This document shows, piece by piece, positions 11,380 through 28,313 of a DNA stretch of 64,000 bases. A program made the translations under genes and the position numbers. Positions within the stretch are counted from its first letter, which is position 1; every line of letters begins with the position of its first letter. The notes under the pieces were generated by a model. The model saw only the letters and a list, made by a program, of their open reading frames with translations. It searched no databases and was not told the origin of the DNA. Location of the stretch: assembly GCA_003952965.2 (NCBI GenBank), contig CM025849.1, positions 32,137,381 through 32,201,380 of the forward strand, given 5' to 3'. The stretch is from Morella rubra. Lineage: Eukaryota; Streptophyta; Magnoliopsida; Fagales; Myricaceae.

Positions 11380-13090
11380 TCAAAGAGAATTATTGCTACA
11401 CGAACTTGTCGAGGTCGGCAGTGGAGACGAATACATCGATCTCGAGGAGGTCAAAGTGCCCATGAGAGTTGGATTCAGAGGGCTGCTCGAACTTGTACGT
11501 CGTGGAGGGCGGCAAGGTCAGTGGCTCTGTTTATTGGGTTGAGCTTGGGGAGAACATCCAGAAGCCATGAGAAGCTGAACCAAACTTCGCAAACAATCGA
11601 CAAACCCCATATCCACATTGCATCCTGGTTGGGGTTGCAAAGACGCCATGCGAGGAACAAAGCTAGAACTACGTACTATATGGATCACAATCAGTAGCCT
11701 GTTCAAATAGAAACAACATACGGTCATGTTTCACTAGGCACCATGCTACATCATGCGAAACCATGTCTCCTTTAATCGAAGTTGAAAATTTTCAAGTAGA
11801 ACCCCACAAGCATTAAACAATATTTTTGTCCTAGAACTACTTGCCTATAGAAGAGCAAAGCAGAAAACAGGGGATATAGAAAGAGTTCTGGTCTAGCGAA
11901 TAAGAAAATTCCACTTTGAGCACAAGAGTCCAGGTGAGAGATGCTGCAATAACTTGAAAATGGCATAAAAATTTTGACAGTTTTAGACTTGGTTCATCTC
12001 TTTGAACCAACCCTCAAGCCCCACTATCACAATCTAAAGCCCATTTCCTTAAGGGCTGTGTGGATAGCTTAAGCAAGCTCGTGCATGCATATCCACTTCA
12101 TCTTAAAGGAATTCAAAATAAAGAATGTCATTATACATTTAGGCTGTGTTGACGTGGTGGGGCCAGGATATTTCTTTAGGGCGAATTAATTTATTATTAT
12201 TATTTAAATAAAATAAAAAAATAATTTTATATACGAATTGTAACTTATAACAAAAGAATAGTACGCATATAGCAATTTCAATTTGGATAGATCAAAAAAT
12301 CAAACACAGAAACCTATGATTCTATAAATTTCCTATCATAATTGAATTCGACTATGTTTTAAAGAATAAAAGTCATCTATCAACAGTTCTATACTAAAAG
12401 TTGCAACAATAGCATCTGCGATGTGCCTTAAAAGAGATAAAAGATTCAGAGTAGAAGAAAAGCAGTTTGCCGTTAAAAAAAAAAAGTCCTCCTTCAAAAG
12501 TTCAAAAGTTTTGATTTTGATGAGAGATGACCTAGTTTAAGAAAATGTAACAATATTTGCTTTGAAAAGAAAATTTCAACTTCAAAAACCGACTTTCAAA
12601 GGAAGTTGGAGCTTTTGCATTTCCAAAACTCCAAGGCAATATATTTGCATAGAAAAATTTCTGTTCATTTTAAATTTCAAAATTCCTTAATCATAGGAAT
12701 TTTTTTAATATTAACTAAATTCCTTAAAATTTGTATAGATATGAACAATTTTCCAAAAAAATTGGAGGGGGGCAGGATAACCAGGTGGGGGGAAATTTTT
12801 TTCAAAATTCCTTAATATAAGGATTTTTTCAAAAAATTTGGGGAGTGGTGGCCCCTGGATCCACCTCTAGTTGTGCACTTGTAAGGGCTAAGAATAGTTG
12901 CTGGAATCTTAAGCTCCCTTGTGAGTGGCTTTCAGGGCTTGTCCATAAAATCCGACATGCTCATCCCGCTGTCTTGTCCATAATCATCCCCCCTCCTTTG
13001 ACCAAAAAGCATTACCAATGCTGAACCTCCCCTTTGTCTCGAACAACCAGCAGTTGTGGTCGAAATCCCCAGTTTGGCTCCTCAAATGGT
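11380..13090 (-). pseudogene. CSLD (cellulose synthase-like D) fragment captured by the Pack-MULE
   Basis: On the minus strand, about 13065-12878 encodes GDFDHN, then [31 protein letters not shown] and AILSPY-like blocks. After an intron-like gap and an acceptor (GAACAG, to 11699), 11698-11380 encodes [49 protein letters not shown] and, after a frameshift near 11495, IDVFVSTADLDKF. The order and motifs match the N-terminal cytoplasmic end, first two membrane helices and start of the glycosyltransferase domain of CSLD proteins, which make beta-glucans in tip-growing cells. The intron is retained, so capture was from genomic DNA. Frameshifts (about 12970, 11650, 11495) and the lack of the catalytic D,D,D,QxxRW region make it inactive. 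Confidence 0.82.
12155..12871 (-). mobile_element. hAT-type MITE nested in the CSLD intron
   Basis: Bases 12155-12350 match, in opposite orientation, the right part of the hAT-like MITE at 47216-47811, and the right end (GGATCCACCTCTAG) resembles its terminus. Target duplications are not clear here. It lies wholly between the two CSLD exon blocks, so it either sat in the donor intron or landed after capture. Confidence 0.55.
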
Positions 13091-13375
13091 GGTTTGCAAG
13101 GCATCACAAACTTAAAACAGAGCGGATTGGATTTTAATTCAGCCAACAACGTTCTGTCGTTTTAGGCTGAGGGAAAGTGACGTAGAAAAAATATAGGTGA
13201 TAGGGTAATGTGGCTGACGTGGACATGATTCTCATTAGTCAAAATAATGGTCAAGTGACAGAATGATCAATTATTTACAAGGACATACTCAGTGATTAAA
13301 AACTGAAAAAAAATGACTATTTCATTAAAAAGGGTCAAAAACTAGTGATCAAAAATTGAATTTCTCAAATTTTTA

Positions 13376-14548
13376 ACTTACCAAACATCACTTAAAGTCG
13401 GTGGTGGAATTAGTAGCTGAATGGATAGGCATGATGCCTAAATGAATGAGGAAAAGTATTTTACGCTATAGACTTTCCCAATGAATGGACGGGCTCATGC
13501 TTATTATAATCTGTTTGTCTCTTAAAATTTTGATTTAATAAAATAATGATTCAATCATCTCTTTTCAGTGTAATAAATATTAAAATTATCATTTTCTATG
13601 CGTCTTGGCAAAATTTTCCTACACTAAAAAATTTTAGCCGCCGAAAATTCTGCAAACACCGGTATATTTCCCCAGCTTTCGAGTCAAAGTAAGAGAACGA
13701 TCATTGTCTACGTCTTTTAGCTTCAGCCGGTCTCGTAACGGCACCGGTGCCGTCCACAATTTTTTAAACCCTCGAGAAAAATGCTCATATATTGGGCCTC
13801 ATACAATCATCGGTCTCATCAAGAATGGTATTTATATGACAGGCAGGGTCAGAGGTAAGGCTAAACTGAGACATTCATACTTACGTGCTAAGCTAAGTTT
13901 TGTGAAAATTTTAGTACTTCCAAAAATTGTTAGATGCAAAATAAATATTACCACAAACATTTTAACTTTTTTAATTTTCAAGCTGATAATAATACTATTT
14001 CTATTTCTACTTTTATTTAGAATTTAAAAAAATAAAAATTTTAAAATTCTCTCTCACCCTATCAAATAATCTCCTTCCATCATAATAAAAATAAAAAAAA
14101 TTTCTCAAATAATCTCTCTTTACTTTTTCAATAACTCTCACAAAATTCTACTTTTTTTCACTCGTTTCTTATAAAACTCAATAAAAACTCATATCTCTCA
14201 ATTTTTTCAACATTCCTTAAATATTTTTAAATTATAAGGTTTCTAAACAAGTCCTATATTTTTCCTTATTTTAATTGTATGAAATGGTCACCCATGACAC
14301 GTTGCTTGTCACTTTCTTGTGAAGCGTTACAAGTGCGGTACTGATGATGGTTAACTGCAGTTTCTGACTAATAAGAAACTTTAGAGGTGCGTCAAGCATC
14401 TTTACAAATTAAAATGATCTATAAGCAATATAGATCATTTTAATGCATGTTACTAACAAAGGTATATGTATGAGTACCTTCGTTCCAATTCCTGGAAATG
14501 CAGCCGCTGCCTGGCCCTAAAAGGCTAAAATCGTTCACTGGGAAAGCT
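13376..14548. other. Upstream region of the kinase locus, proximal part
   Basis: This is collinear with 20480-21627, including the block with GCTTCAGCCGGTCT (13720 and 20790) and the block just before the start codon (CAGCCGCTGCCTGGCCCTAA at 14501 and 21580). It is AT-rich, with no other gene. The pairing shows that promoter and coding sequence were duplicated together. Confidence 0.65.
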
Positions 14549-18686
<4,138 letters not shown>

Positions 18687-20009
18687 TGCCAAATTTGGAT
18701 ATTTAGTTGTAGCGTATTAGGATGCAATTGTATTATATAATTCAATATTATTGTAAGTTGAGGTGGATGGTGATGCTCAGATATAGAGAATTCTAAATTA
18801 TATTTATTTCCCTCTCGCTCTTTGCCCTTATGTTCTGGGAAAAATATATTACTTTAGTATAAATACACTTTACACTTTTCAACCATATAAAAATCTTAAT
18901 AATTTGTACCGAAAACTTTTACTTTTGCCACATAACTTTTGACAATGACATTTAGAGTAAAATTATTATTTTTTAAGAGATTAATAAATCAATTTTCATT
19001 AAAATTGATATAAATTTTTAAAGAAGGGGTACAGTATTTGAATAATAATTTGAGGTATAAAATGACAAGATTTTTATAAAGAGATAAGTAGAATGTGCAA
19101 AGTGTTTTTATTTTTAAAACTTTTTATTATAGTAGCTAAGAAAAATCTGGAAAAGCAAAGCTAATGTTCTATATATTTGGCAGTAGTATGTTAAGTTGGA
19201 CAGAAAAAAGTCTAGAAAAAACAACACATAAACATTATTTTAAGCAAAAAACTAACTCAATATTCGCCGGTCGGCCGGAGACATTTGAATGGTACTTCAA
19301 ACAGATCACTTCTAAGAGTTTGGGCCTAAAAATGCATTATTAATGAGCTGGAATTGAACCAGACGTGGAAGAGACAACATTCAATGGTACTCTCCATTCT
19401 GCTCTCAGAAACTCAAGGTTGAGAAACCTCAGAGCCTACGGGGGTAGCCTAATTAAACTAGAAAATTGGAATAAAAACTGGCAATTTTTTTTTTTTGCCA
19501 ATGTGAGTTAGCTTTCTTTCTATTCCCTGCCATTTTTGGGACCCACAATTAATGGGTATAATTGAATGAAAATATCAGTTGGGCATTTTTGATGAAGAAA
19601 AAACCATCGTTTACTTTCTCTCTCTTTTCCACATTTTTTCAACCAGTCTACAAAACAATTTTCGTTTGGGGGCATTTTTGTAATAAAAAAAATTAATTTG
19701 CATTTTTCTCTTAATTTCCGGGTGAGTTTTGTTTGGGCATTTTCTTTTTAAAAAAGGCAAATATAATGTATCTTTTCTCTCTTTCTAACCATTTAAAAAA
19801 AATATTTATATATCATTTTTATACTTTTTCACTAACTCAATCATTATTTAACAACTCAGTATTTGGTCTAAAAATCTATAACAACCTGTAATAATATTTT
19901 ACACTGCTTTTTCACAAAATTCAATAAAATTACTCCGTTATTTTCACAACATTCCCTTACAGTTTGCAAACAGCCCTTACTTTTTTTTTCTTTTTTTTTT
20001 TTAATCAGC
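18687..20009. other. Kinase 3' flank and spacer
   Basis: 18687-18840 is the 3' flank shared with 1644-1790. 18856-19120 begins AAATACACTTTACAC and ends near AATGTGCAAAGTG, resembling the short MULE-type MITE family found at 57091 and 58474. The rest (to 20009) is AT-rich with homopolymer tracts; no gene seen. Confidence 0.45.
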
Positions 20010-21627
20010 CCTTAGTTATTAGTACTTGTTTTTGTTTTTACCAGTTTGCTACTTCATCGCCACATCAGCATGGACCGTATACTTTGACTTTTTTTTTTTT
20101 CCTTGGCGACAGTATAATTTGACTGGTTGACTGCAGACTTGCCAGTTTTCTTTTAGTTGCACACTTGTTTAGATCAAAATTTTTACCTTTTTAAGAAATT
20201 TTTGAAAAAGCAAAAAATTTTATAGTCAAACAACAAAATTTTCAAATTTTTACACCAACTCTATATCATTTTATGCAAACTCTAATAATTTTTCAATAAA
20301 AAAAGTCATCAAATCATATCTATTTTTTTTTTATAAAATTTTTTTAATAAATTTTTGCAAATTCTCATTAAAATCAATCTACAATCAAACATGCTTAAAA
20401 TTTCACCAACTTTTCACAAACTCCTATAAAAATAAATATCACAAAATTTTACCTGAAAATCTTGAAATATGAAAATTTTTAATTTACCAAACATCACTAA
20501 AGTAAGTGGTGGAATTAAAAACTGAATGGATGGGATGCGTAAATAAACAAGTAAAAATATTTTACACTACAGACTTTGCAGTGAATAAACGGGCTCATGC
20601 TGTGCCTCTTAATATTTTGGTCTAATAAAATTATAATAAAATAATCTCATATTAAATCGTCTCCTTTCAGTATAAAAAATATTAAAATTATCATTTTCTA
20701 TACTTTTTCAACAAATACCCCGGTAAACAAGGGTATACTTTACCAGCTTTCCAGTCAAAGTAAGAAAACAACTCATTGTCTGCGTCATTAGCTTCAGCCG
20801 GTCTTGGAACGACACCGGTGCCATCCACAATTTTTTCAACCCTTAGGAAAAATCCTCATATATTTTTCCCCCATATTATCACTTGTCCCTTGAAAAATGG
20901 TCTCGATAGGACAGGTAGGGTCAGAGTAACTCAGGTAAGGCAAGACTGAGACATTCATACTTGCGTGCAAAGCCAAGTTCTGTGAAAATTTTGAAACTTT
21001 TCAAAATCGTTAGATGTAAAAATGAATTTTTGTCACAAATTTTTTAGCTTTTTTATTTTAACATTAATAACAATATTATTTTTATTTTTATTTCGAATTT
21101 TTTTAAAAAATTAATAACAATAAAATTTTCAAAATTCTCTCACTAACCGCATTAAATCATCATTTTAATCATAAAAAAAATTACCCAAATTATCCATCTT
21201 TTCACTTCTTTAACCACTCACACAAAATTCAACCTTTTTTTTTTCACTTATTTCTTAAAAACTCAATAAAAAAAAAAAAACTCAAATCTCTTCAATTTTA
21301 CAATATTCCTTAAATATTTTAAAATTTAAAAGTTTGTAAACATGTCCTAAATTTTTCCTTATGTTCAATGTATGAAATGATGACCCATGACATGTTGCTT
21401 GGCGCTTTCTTGTGAAGAGTTACAAGTGCGGTGGTGATGGTTGACTGCTGTTTCTGATTAAGAAGAAACTTCAGAGACGAGTCAAGCATCTTTACGCAAA
21501 TTAAAATGATCATTAAGCAATATAATTACTTACTTACAAAGGTAAATGTATGTGTAACTAGTTCCAATTCTTGGAAATGCAGCCGCTGCCTGGCCCTAAA
21601 AGGCTAAAATCGTTCACAGGGAAAGCT
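20010..21627. other. Duplicated kinase upstream region, without the Pack-MULE
   Basis: This is collinear with 10541-11020 plus 13376-14548. At 20470-20485 it carries the intact pre-insertion site for the Pack-MULE. It holds no gene of its own. Confidence 0.65.
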
Positions 21628-22998
21628 ATGTGGTCTGCGAAAGAGTTATTTACATCATTTTTGCTTCTCTCCTTCCTTCCGTAACTCTGTTTCCACCTGA
21701 CACTGTTACGCCAAACCAGCCTATTAAGGACGGCGACATCCTAGTCTCGACCAATAAAACCTTCGCACTTGGATTTTTCAGCCCTCCAAATTCTAGCCGC
21801 CGCTTCGTTGGAATTTGGTATTACCAGCTCCCTGAGGCTAAACGAACTGTTGTTTGGGTTGCAAACAGAGACAATCCTCTCAATGATACCTCCGGTGTCC
21901 TCTCCATCAACGGTCAGGGAAACCTCGTCCTCAACAGCAAAAACGGAAGCATCCCTTTCTGGTCTACAAACACATCGGTCTCATCGATGAACAATTCCAT
22001 GGCTCGGCTCTTGGATTCAGGAAACCTCGTCTTGGTTGGACAAGACAGCCAAAGCGTCACATGGCAAAGCTTTGACTATCCCTCAAACACCATGCTTCCG
22101 TTTATGAAACTCGGACTCTACCTCCGTACCGGGGTTAATCGGTACCTAATATCTTGGAAGTCGGCAGAAAACCCCGGAACAGGGAACTACTCGTATGCGA
22201 TTGACCCAAGTGGGTACCCACAGTTGTTCTCATACAAGGGTGGGGATCTGTTGTGGCGGTCCGGATCTTGGACTGGACAAAGATGAAGCGGTATACTCGA
22301 AATGAGACCTAATGACATCGTCAATGTTAGCTACGTGAACAATCAGGATGAGATCACCATTATGTACGGTGCGACTGTCCCAAACGTTCTTACCAGATTG
22401 GTGTTGGACGAATCAGGAATTATCCGGCGGTCCACCTGGCACGGGAGTAAATGGGTTGAGTTCTGGTTCGCCCCGAAAGAAACTTGCGACAATTATCGGA
22501 GTGCGGCCCAACTAAGCTACTGTGTGACCAGTATAACCCGGACAAGTTCGAGTGCACCTGCTTACCGGGATTCGAACCCAGTCGGCCCGTGATTTGGTTC
22601 TTGAGAGATGGCTCGGGCGGGTACGTGAGGAAGAAAGGGGTTTCCACGTGCCGGAGCGGGAAGGGTTCGTGAAGTTGCAAGTGGGAAGACGCCAGATACG
22701 CTTACGAATTGCTCTTTACGCTTCACCAGTCGGATGAGAAAACGGAGGATGTTGCTTGGCGTTGTATGGGATTTGGTCAGAGAACTATTCTCTTTATTTA
22801 CGTGTGGATGCTGCTGTCGTAGGTACTCTTCAGTTTCATAACTCAGTTCATAATTTACTGCATTTCTCACTTAAAAATTGTTGATATTAACCATACATTG
22901 ACGACGTATACTAGAAACGTACAAATTATGCTATCCTTTTGTTACGCAGTGCAGCTAACCTTTTGATCAAACAAGATTAGTGCCCAATACTAGCGGTG
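21628..22998 (+). pseudogene. S-receptor-like kinase, ectodomain exon only (truncated copy)
   Basis: The ATG at 21628 is followed by TGGTCTGCGAAAGAG, keeping the frame that the 14549 copy lost. A short deletion in the signal-peptide region (near 21680) shifts the frame. The B-lectin and S-locus glycoprotein regions then read openly (TFALGFFSPP, VVWVANRDNPLND, LLDSGNLVLV) to a stop at 22286, where Trp of GQRW has become TGA. The EGF and PAN regions survive only in pieces with further indels, including a deletion near 22695. Homology to the other copy ends inside intron 1 at about 22998, where a MITE and Copia LTR sequence begin. No transmembrane or kinase exon follows. Confidence 0.88.
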
Positions 22999-23104
22999 TT
23001 TGTAAAAAAGAGCTAATTGTTTTCTATTAATAAACTGTTCTGCAAGTAAAAGTAAAATTTTAAACTGTGTTTGATAAAAATAAAATTTTTGTTTAACAAA
23101 CACC
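22996..23104. mobile_element. Possible small MITE at the truncation point
   Basis: The ends GGTGTTTGTAAAAAAG and, on the minus strand, GGTGTTTGTTAAACAAA form short inverted repeats around about 109 bp. They lie exactly where kinase intron homology stops. No clear target duplication is seen. Confidence 0.4.
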
Positions 23105-23600
23105 GTGTTAAGCTTTTCTTTTGCTCAATATATATTAATCGAATACAAAATCTTTTGATTTATAATATAAAATCTTCACATTAATTTTGTAATTATGTAT
23201 TACCTTGTATTTTAAATAGCCTCTGCAACTATAAGAGGACCTCTCCTTGTACAATTATTACAAAGAGAAAATACATAGATTTTTCTCCACGTCTCTTTCC
23301 TCATTATTTTCAACTTGGTATCAAAGCTCCCGATTGAGCTCCCCTAAATTCTTCTACCATGCACCAGACACTTTCAGACTTAAGCTTCCTAGCTGATCTC
23401 TTCCTGATTTGTCATGTATCAGAAGAATCAGAAGAATTTCCTCATCAAGCTCCCCTCCCTACATGCCATCCAAGCATTCTACCCAATTTTGTACTTCGAT
23501 CGTAAAGTTGTTTAATTTTCCGTCGATCTAAGGCTAGCTTTATCTCCCTAGATTGGCAAACAAAATTAGTGTTTCTGCTCAAAATTGTACTCCTCGAGGC
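23105..23600 (+). mobile_element. Copia LTR, primer-binding site and leader (remnant copy 2)
   Basis: The LTR end ...TTATTTTCA (23312) is followed by TGGTATCAAAGC (23316-23327) and a leader matching 9836-10540. Upstream sequence to about 23110 is probably the LTR body. There is no gag or pol. The same remnant precedes kinase upstream DNA in both places, so it was part of the duplicated unit. Confidence 0.62.
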
Positions 23601-23665
23601 AAATAAAATCTTAAAATTTTCACACACTACTCCAACATCTTTTTACATAAACTTCAATATTATTT

Positions 23666-23715
<50 letters not shown>

Positions 23716-24328
23716 ATCAAATCATTTTTGTTATACTTTTTCATAAATAAATTTCAACAAATATTTTTCTAAACTTTTTCACCAACTTTCATAAAAATTT
23801 ATCTACAATATAATCCAACATCCTTAAAAATTTTCATCAAACTTTTCACAAACTCCTATCAAATCAATATCTCAAATTTTTCTCTTTTAGAAACTTGAAA
23901 TATGAAAAATTTTATGACTTCCAACCATCATCAGTCTACGTGACTTTTCGTAATCACCAAGAGAAAAAACAAAGGAAAAATTTACCATATCTTAGTTTAG
24001 CCTTCCTGTAACCCTACCCGTATATATACCATTCTTATATGGGACCAATTATAGTATGCCCCAAAACATGACATTTTTCGTAATAGTCGAAAATTTTGAC
24101 TGTATGTCACCATTGCCGTCCCCCAAGACCGCTTAGAGATGAAGACAAGAGCGTTTTCTTGCTTCACAGGAAAGCGGAAAGCATAATACTGCCTGAAAGA
24201 CTAGGAAAGTCTACAGTATAAAATACTTTTCCTGGTTTATCAACACATCAGGCCCTTCCATTCAGCTCCACATAGCTTCCACGACTTGAGAATGCACATT
24301 TGCTCCACTTTCTCGTGAAGCGGTACAA
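23601..24328. other. 5' flank of a further kinase copy, running into the gap
   Basis: This is AT-rich, with a run of about 40 A at 23670-23710. Its last bases (CTTTCTCGTGAAGCGGTACAA) match the block about 240 bp upstream of the kinase start codon (14312-14334 and the equivalent near 21405). A third promoter copy therefore leads straight into the N gap. Confidence 0.5.
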
Positions 24329-25328
24329 NNNNNNNNNNNNNNNNNNNNNNNNNNNNNNNNNNNNNNNNNNNNNNNNNNNNNNNNNNNNNNNNNNNNNNNN
24401 NNNNNNNNNNNNNNNNNNNNNNNNNNNNNNNNNNNNNNNNNNNNNNNNNNNNNNNNNNNNNNNNNNNNNNNNNNNNNNNNNNNNNNNNNNNNNNNNNNNN
24501 NNNNNNNNNNNNNNNNNNNNNNNNNNNNNNNNNNNNNNNNNNNNNNNNNNNNNNNNNNNNNNNNNNNNNNNNNNNNNNNNNNNNNNNNNNNNNNNNNNNN
24601 NNNNNNNNNNNNNNNNNNNNNNNNNNNNNNNNNNNNNNNNNNNNNNNNNNNNNNNNNNNNNNNNNNNNNNNNNNNNNNNNNNNNNNNNNNNNNNNNNNNN
24701 NNNNNNNNNNNNNNNNNNNNNNNNNNNNNNNNNNNNNNNNNNNNNNNNNNNNNNNNNNNNNNNNNNNNNNNNNNNNNNNNNNNNNNNNNNNNNNNNNNNN
24801 NNNNNNNNNNNNNNNNNNNNNNNNNNNNNNNNNNNNNNNNNNNNNNNNNNNNNNNNNNNNNNNNNNNNNNNNNNNNNNNNNNNNNNNNNNNNNNNNNNNN
24901 NNNNNNNNNNNNNNNNNNNNNNNNNNNNNNNNNNNNNNNNNNNNNNNNNNNNNNNNNNNNNNNNNNNNNNNNNNNNNNNNNNNNNNNNNNNNNNNNNNNN
25001 NNNNNNNNNNNNNNNNNNNNNNNNNNNNNNNNNNNNNNNNNNNNNNNNNNNNNNNNNNNNNNNNNNNNNNNNNNNNNNNNNNNNNNNNNNNNNNNNNNNN
25101 NNNNNNNNNNNNNNNNNNNNNNNNNNNNNNNNNNNNNNNNNNNNNNNNNNNNNNNNNNNNNNNNNNNNNNNNNNNNNNNNNNNNNNNNNNNNNNNNNNNN
25201 NNNNNNNNNNNNNNNNNNNNNNNNNNNNNNNNNNNNNNNNNNNNNNNNNNNNNNNNNNNNNNNNNNNNNNNNNNNNNNNNNNNNNNNNNNNNNNNNNNNN
25301 NNNNNNNNNNNNNNNNNNNNNNNNNNNN
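24329..25328. other. Assembly gap, exactly 1,000 N
   Basis: The round length suggests a scaffold gap of unknown true size. It lies in the repetitive kinase array, a natural place for assembly failure. Confidence 0.99.
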
Positions 25329-26359
25329 TTATTTATTCTAACTAACTTGATTATTTATTTCCAAATCAAAAATAGATGTTAAATCAGCAAATTTTAACTG
25401 AGATTTTTATTATTTTAGTATTAACTAGATAAAATCTGTCATCCGATCTAGCAAAGTTTGTATGATTATATCTAATAACATTGATAATTAAGATTTTAAG
25501 TATCTGATTCGGTAAAATAAATTCTGTATTTCAACAAGTCTCATCCAAATAGAGTAATTTTTTTTATTGAGAAATAGAAAAGGATTTTAGAAAAACAAAA
25601 TTATATATGTTTGAATAAGAAATTGATTTAAGTTAAATAATATTTTGAAAACATACAACCAAATATAGCTGACCTTTTAAGTATAAAATCCAAATAATTG
25701 TAGTTGTGGGTGACAGAAAAATAGAAAAAATAGAAAGATATTCAATTGTTTAGAAGATTGTGGTGGCACAATCAATCCAATTAATGATGATGTTTCTTCT
25801 CTTTTTAGTTAAGTAGAATGATTATGGTTGGCGTGAGGCTTATCTACTTACACTAATTCCTTAGTCTTCTACGTTAAAAGAGAAAAATTATGGCACCCAA
25901 TCAGTTTAAAGAGATTTGATGACTTGGTAATATATATATTAATTATATGAAAAGCCGACAAAAAAAAAAAAAGGAGATAGAGAGAGAGAGGAAGTAGGAT
26001 CTATCTGACTGGTTATGCATCGTGTCAGGCTCGTTGGGTCCGAAAGCAGGGGTTTTGGAAACTGGGAACTGGGAAGCCAGGCAGGCTGAGGCAGGCCGAA
26101 GCGAATCTCTCGTACCAAAATAAAAATAGAAAAAAATTCTTCCTTCCTTTTTTTTTGGTTCTTGTCATTGCCAGTAGTATTCTTCTTTTTACTGTCGTCG
26201 AGAGTTGGACGGTTTGTTCTTTTGCTGGCCGGTTTGTTTTTGTAGTATTTGTGAGGGTAGCGAACCAGAGGCGAGAGGTTTGAGGTTCGCTGTCTCTCAT
26301 AGGGCTTCTGTTTCTGTCTTTTGGGATTTTTGTTGGGATGGTCAGCGAAGTTCGATAGC
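25329..26359. other. Spacer and putative 5' UTR/promoter of the corepressor gene
   Basis: 25329-25960 is AT-rich without a gene. 25970-26359 is more GC-rich, with a GA microsatellite near 25977-25991, and leads directly to the ATG at 26360, so it likely holds the promoter and 5' UTR. Confidence 0.45.
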
Positions 26360-28313
26360 ATGAAGAAGAAGCTCGATACTCGTTTCCCTGCCGTAAGTTT
26401 TCTCTCTCTTTTCTCGGCTGCTCTCTTTGAGTTTGTTGGGATTTCTTACTTTGTTGTTTTTTCCTGTAAAATCACTGTCTTTTTTATCTTCATAGTTTAT
26501 GTTTTTGCTTCTTTTTTTCTTTTTCTTTTTCCTTTTCTGTTTCGAGTGGAAGGGACACACACATAGAGTTTTATCTGAGGACATGGAAGTTAGACTGTTG
26601 TTACTTCTAATTGGTTGCATGAAATATGATTCTGGTTAAGCAGAATTTTTTTGAATAAGCAGATAGCAAATTAAGATCGGGTTGGGGTCAGTTTGTGGCA
26701 TAGTTGTTTTAACTTATCAAAATAAAAATAAAAATAGTTGTTTTACTAGAAGGTAATGGAAACATAATAGAAGTGTTTATAATTTTATTGGGAAAATGGT
26801 TCTGATAGCGTTTTAGTTACTGTCTCGTACTATTTGTGGACGAGAGACAAATTTTTCTTTTTACCTGTCACTCGGTGGATTAGAAGTATGTGTCTCTATT
26901 GTGGATTGGCAGTTTGGTTGTCAGCATGAATTTTCTAGTTCTTGATTCCAAGGGAAGCCAGTGGAAGTTTTTTGATCATATGAAGCATGTTCTGCAATGT
27001 AGTTTACGTGTTCAAAATGGTTCCATAACCTTTACAGTCCTGTCCCTGCATCTCCCCTCTTCCTTCTGATCTGTCTGGACTAGGTGCAGTGTAGCTACTC
27101 TAATAAATTTTTGGTGGCTATTAGATGGGACAAATAGCTGAAGCTTGAAAAGGGAAGCTCGGGTGGGCAGCAGCAGGGGGGGAAGATCCTAGTATGGGGA
27201 GCTTCCCAATCCCAAATTTAGGAATTGCTTATTGTATTTCTTTGCGCCTCTGCATTTGGATTGGTTAACGGGCGGCCATTCTGGGAGCATACTTTCTTTC
27301 TTGGGTCTGGTTTCCAATTAAATCTTTTTCATATTCCTTTGTGCCATAGACGTGTTATGGCTGCTTCTGTACTGGAAGGTGTTTGCATTTTTTTCTCTCT
27401 TATACCATCTGTCTTTCATCTTATGTTTGTAAGTAGGAAAAAACTGCTCGACAGTCCCTCACTTTCAGTCCTCATAGGGACTCTTTGTTGAATGTCAAAT
27501 TTCAAGCAGAGAATAACAAGTTTTTGCGTTTTGTCATCTTGGGTTATACTGAGGGTTTATATAGATTATCATTTCCAATGTGTTTTTGTTGACTTTGACC
27601 TAGAATTAGTTGAGCTACTGGATTTGGAGTGACACTATTTTGGATTGTTAAATGAAGTATGGATCATTTTAAAGTACTTATAGGTGAGTGTTAAATGGGT
27701 TTTGGAAATATCTGGAGCCTTTCAAAGGACACAGTTTGAAGAAATGGTTAATTATCTTCCTATTGACCTATTTTTGAGCCTTCATCATGGTAGGTCTCTT
27801 TAAGTGTGAATTGCTGCTTTCCAAAGAGCATCATAATGCCAAGTTTTCCACGTGAAAAAACTGCTAGCGGGGTGTTTATTTTAAAAAGATCTTACTTTTC
27901 TTGTGGGACTGCTTTGTTGTGTTTGATGCCCAAGTGGACATATATCCATCCAAATCTGTATAGGTTTGAGATCAACAGTGCTGCATATGTATGCATGCCT
28001 CTGGGTGTGTATGTTTTGGTTTCTATTAATGCTCGTGTTTTTCTCTGTCATGTTCTTCCTGCACCAAAAAGGAAGATCTTAGATTATTTTGATTCCAAGT
28101 AAGGGCTTGGTGTTAGACATAACCATACTTAGAAATTTGGTCATGCTATTGATGTCTGATCACAACTGTTAATTTATCATAGACTTTAAATTGGGGTTGG
28201 ATCTCCCGCTATTTCTTATCTTTACTTTGATTTTCATTGCAGATCCTGCTAGTTTATGTATCTTGAAGAGACGAAACATAGTATTTGCACTTGAAATTGT
28301 GAAATACCCAGGC

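Larger units (their letters stand above)
11021..13375. mobile_element. Pack-MULE (Mutator-like element), 2,337 bp, 9-bp target duplication
   Basis: The element is 11030-13366. Long terminal inverted repeats of about 270-300 bp start GGGAAATTCAATTTTTGGTC at the left and, on the minus strand, GAGAAATTCAATTTTTGATC at the right, and continue in register to about 11325 and 13097. A perfect 9-bp duplication AAATTTTTA lies at 11021-11029 and 13367-13375. The paralogous flank near 20470 has the uninterrupted sequence with one AAATTTTTA. There is no transposase; the interior holds a CSLD gene fragment and a nested hAT-type MITE. These are textbook Pack-MULE properties. Confidence 0.93.

Noticed and set aside
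24300..25382. Apparent 360-codon open frame
   Set aside because: Almost all of it is the run of 1,000 N.
25939..26620. Several open frames on both strands around 26 kb
   Set aside because: They overlap the 5' UTR, first exon and T-rich intron start of the corepressor gene and show no domains.
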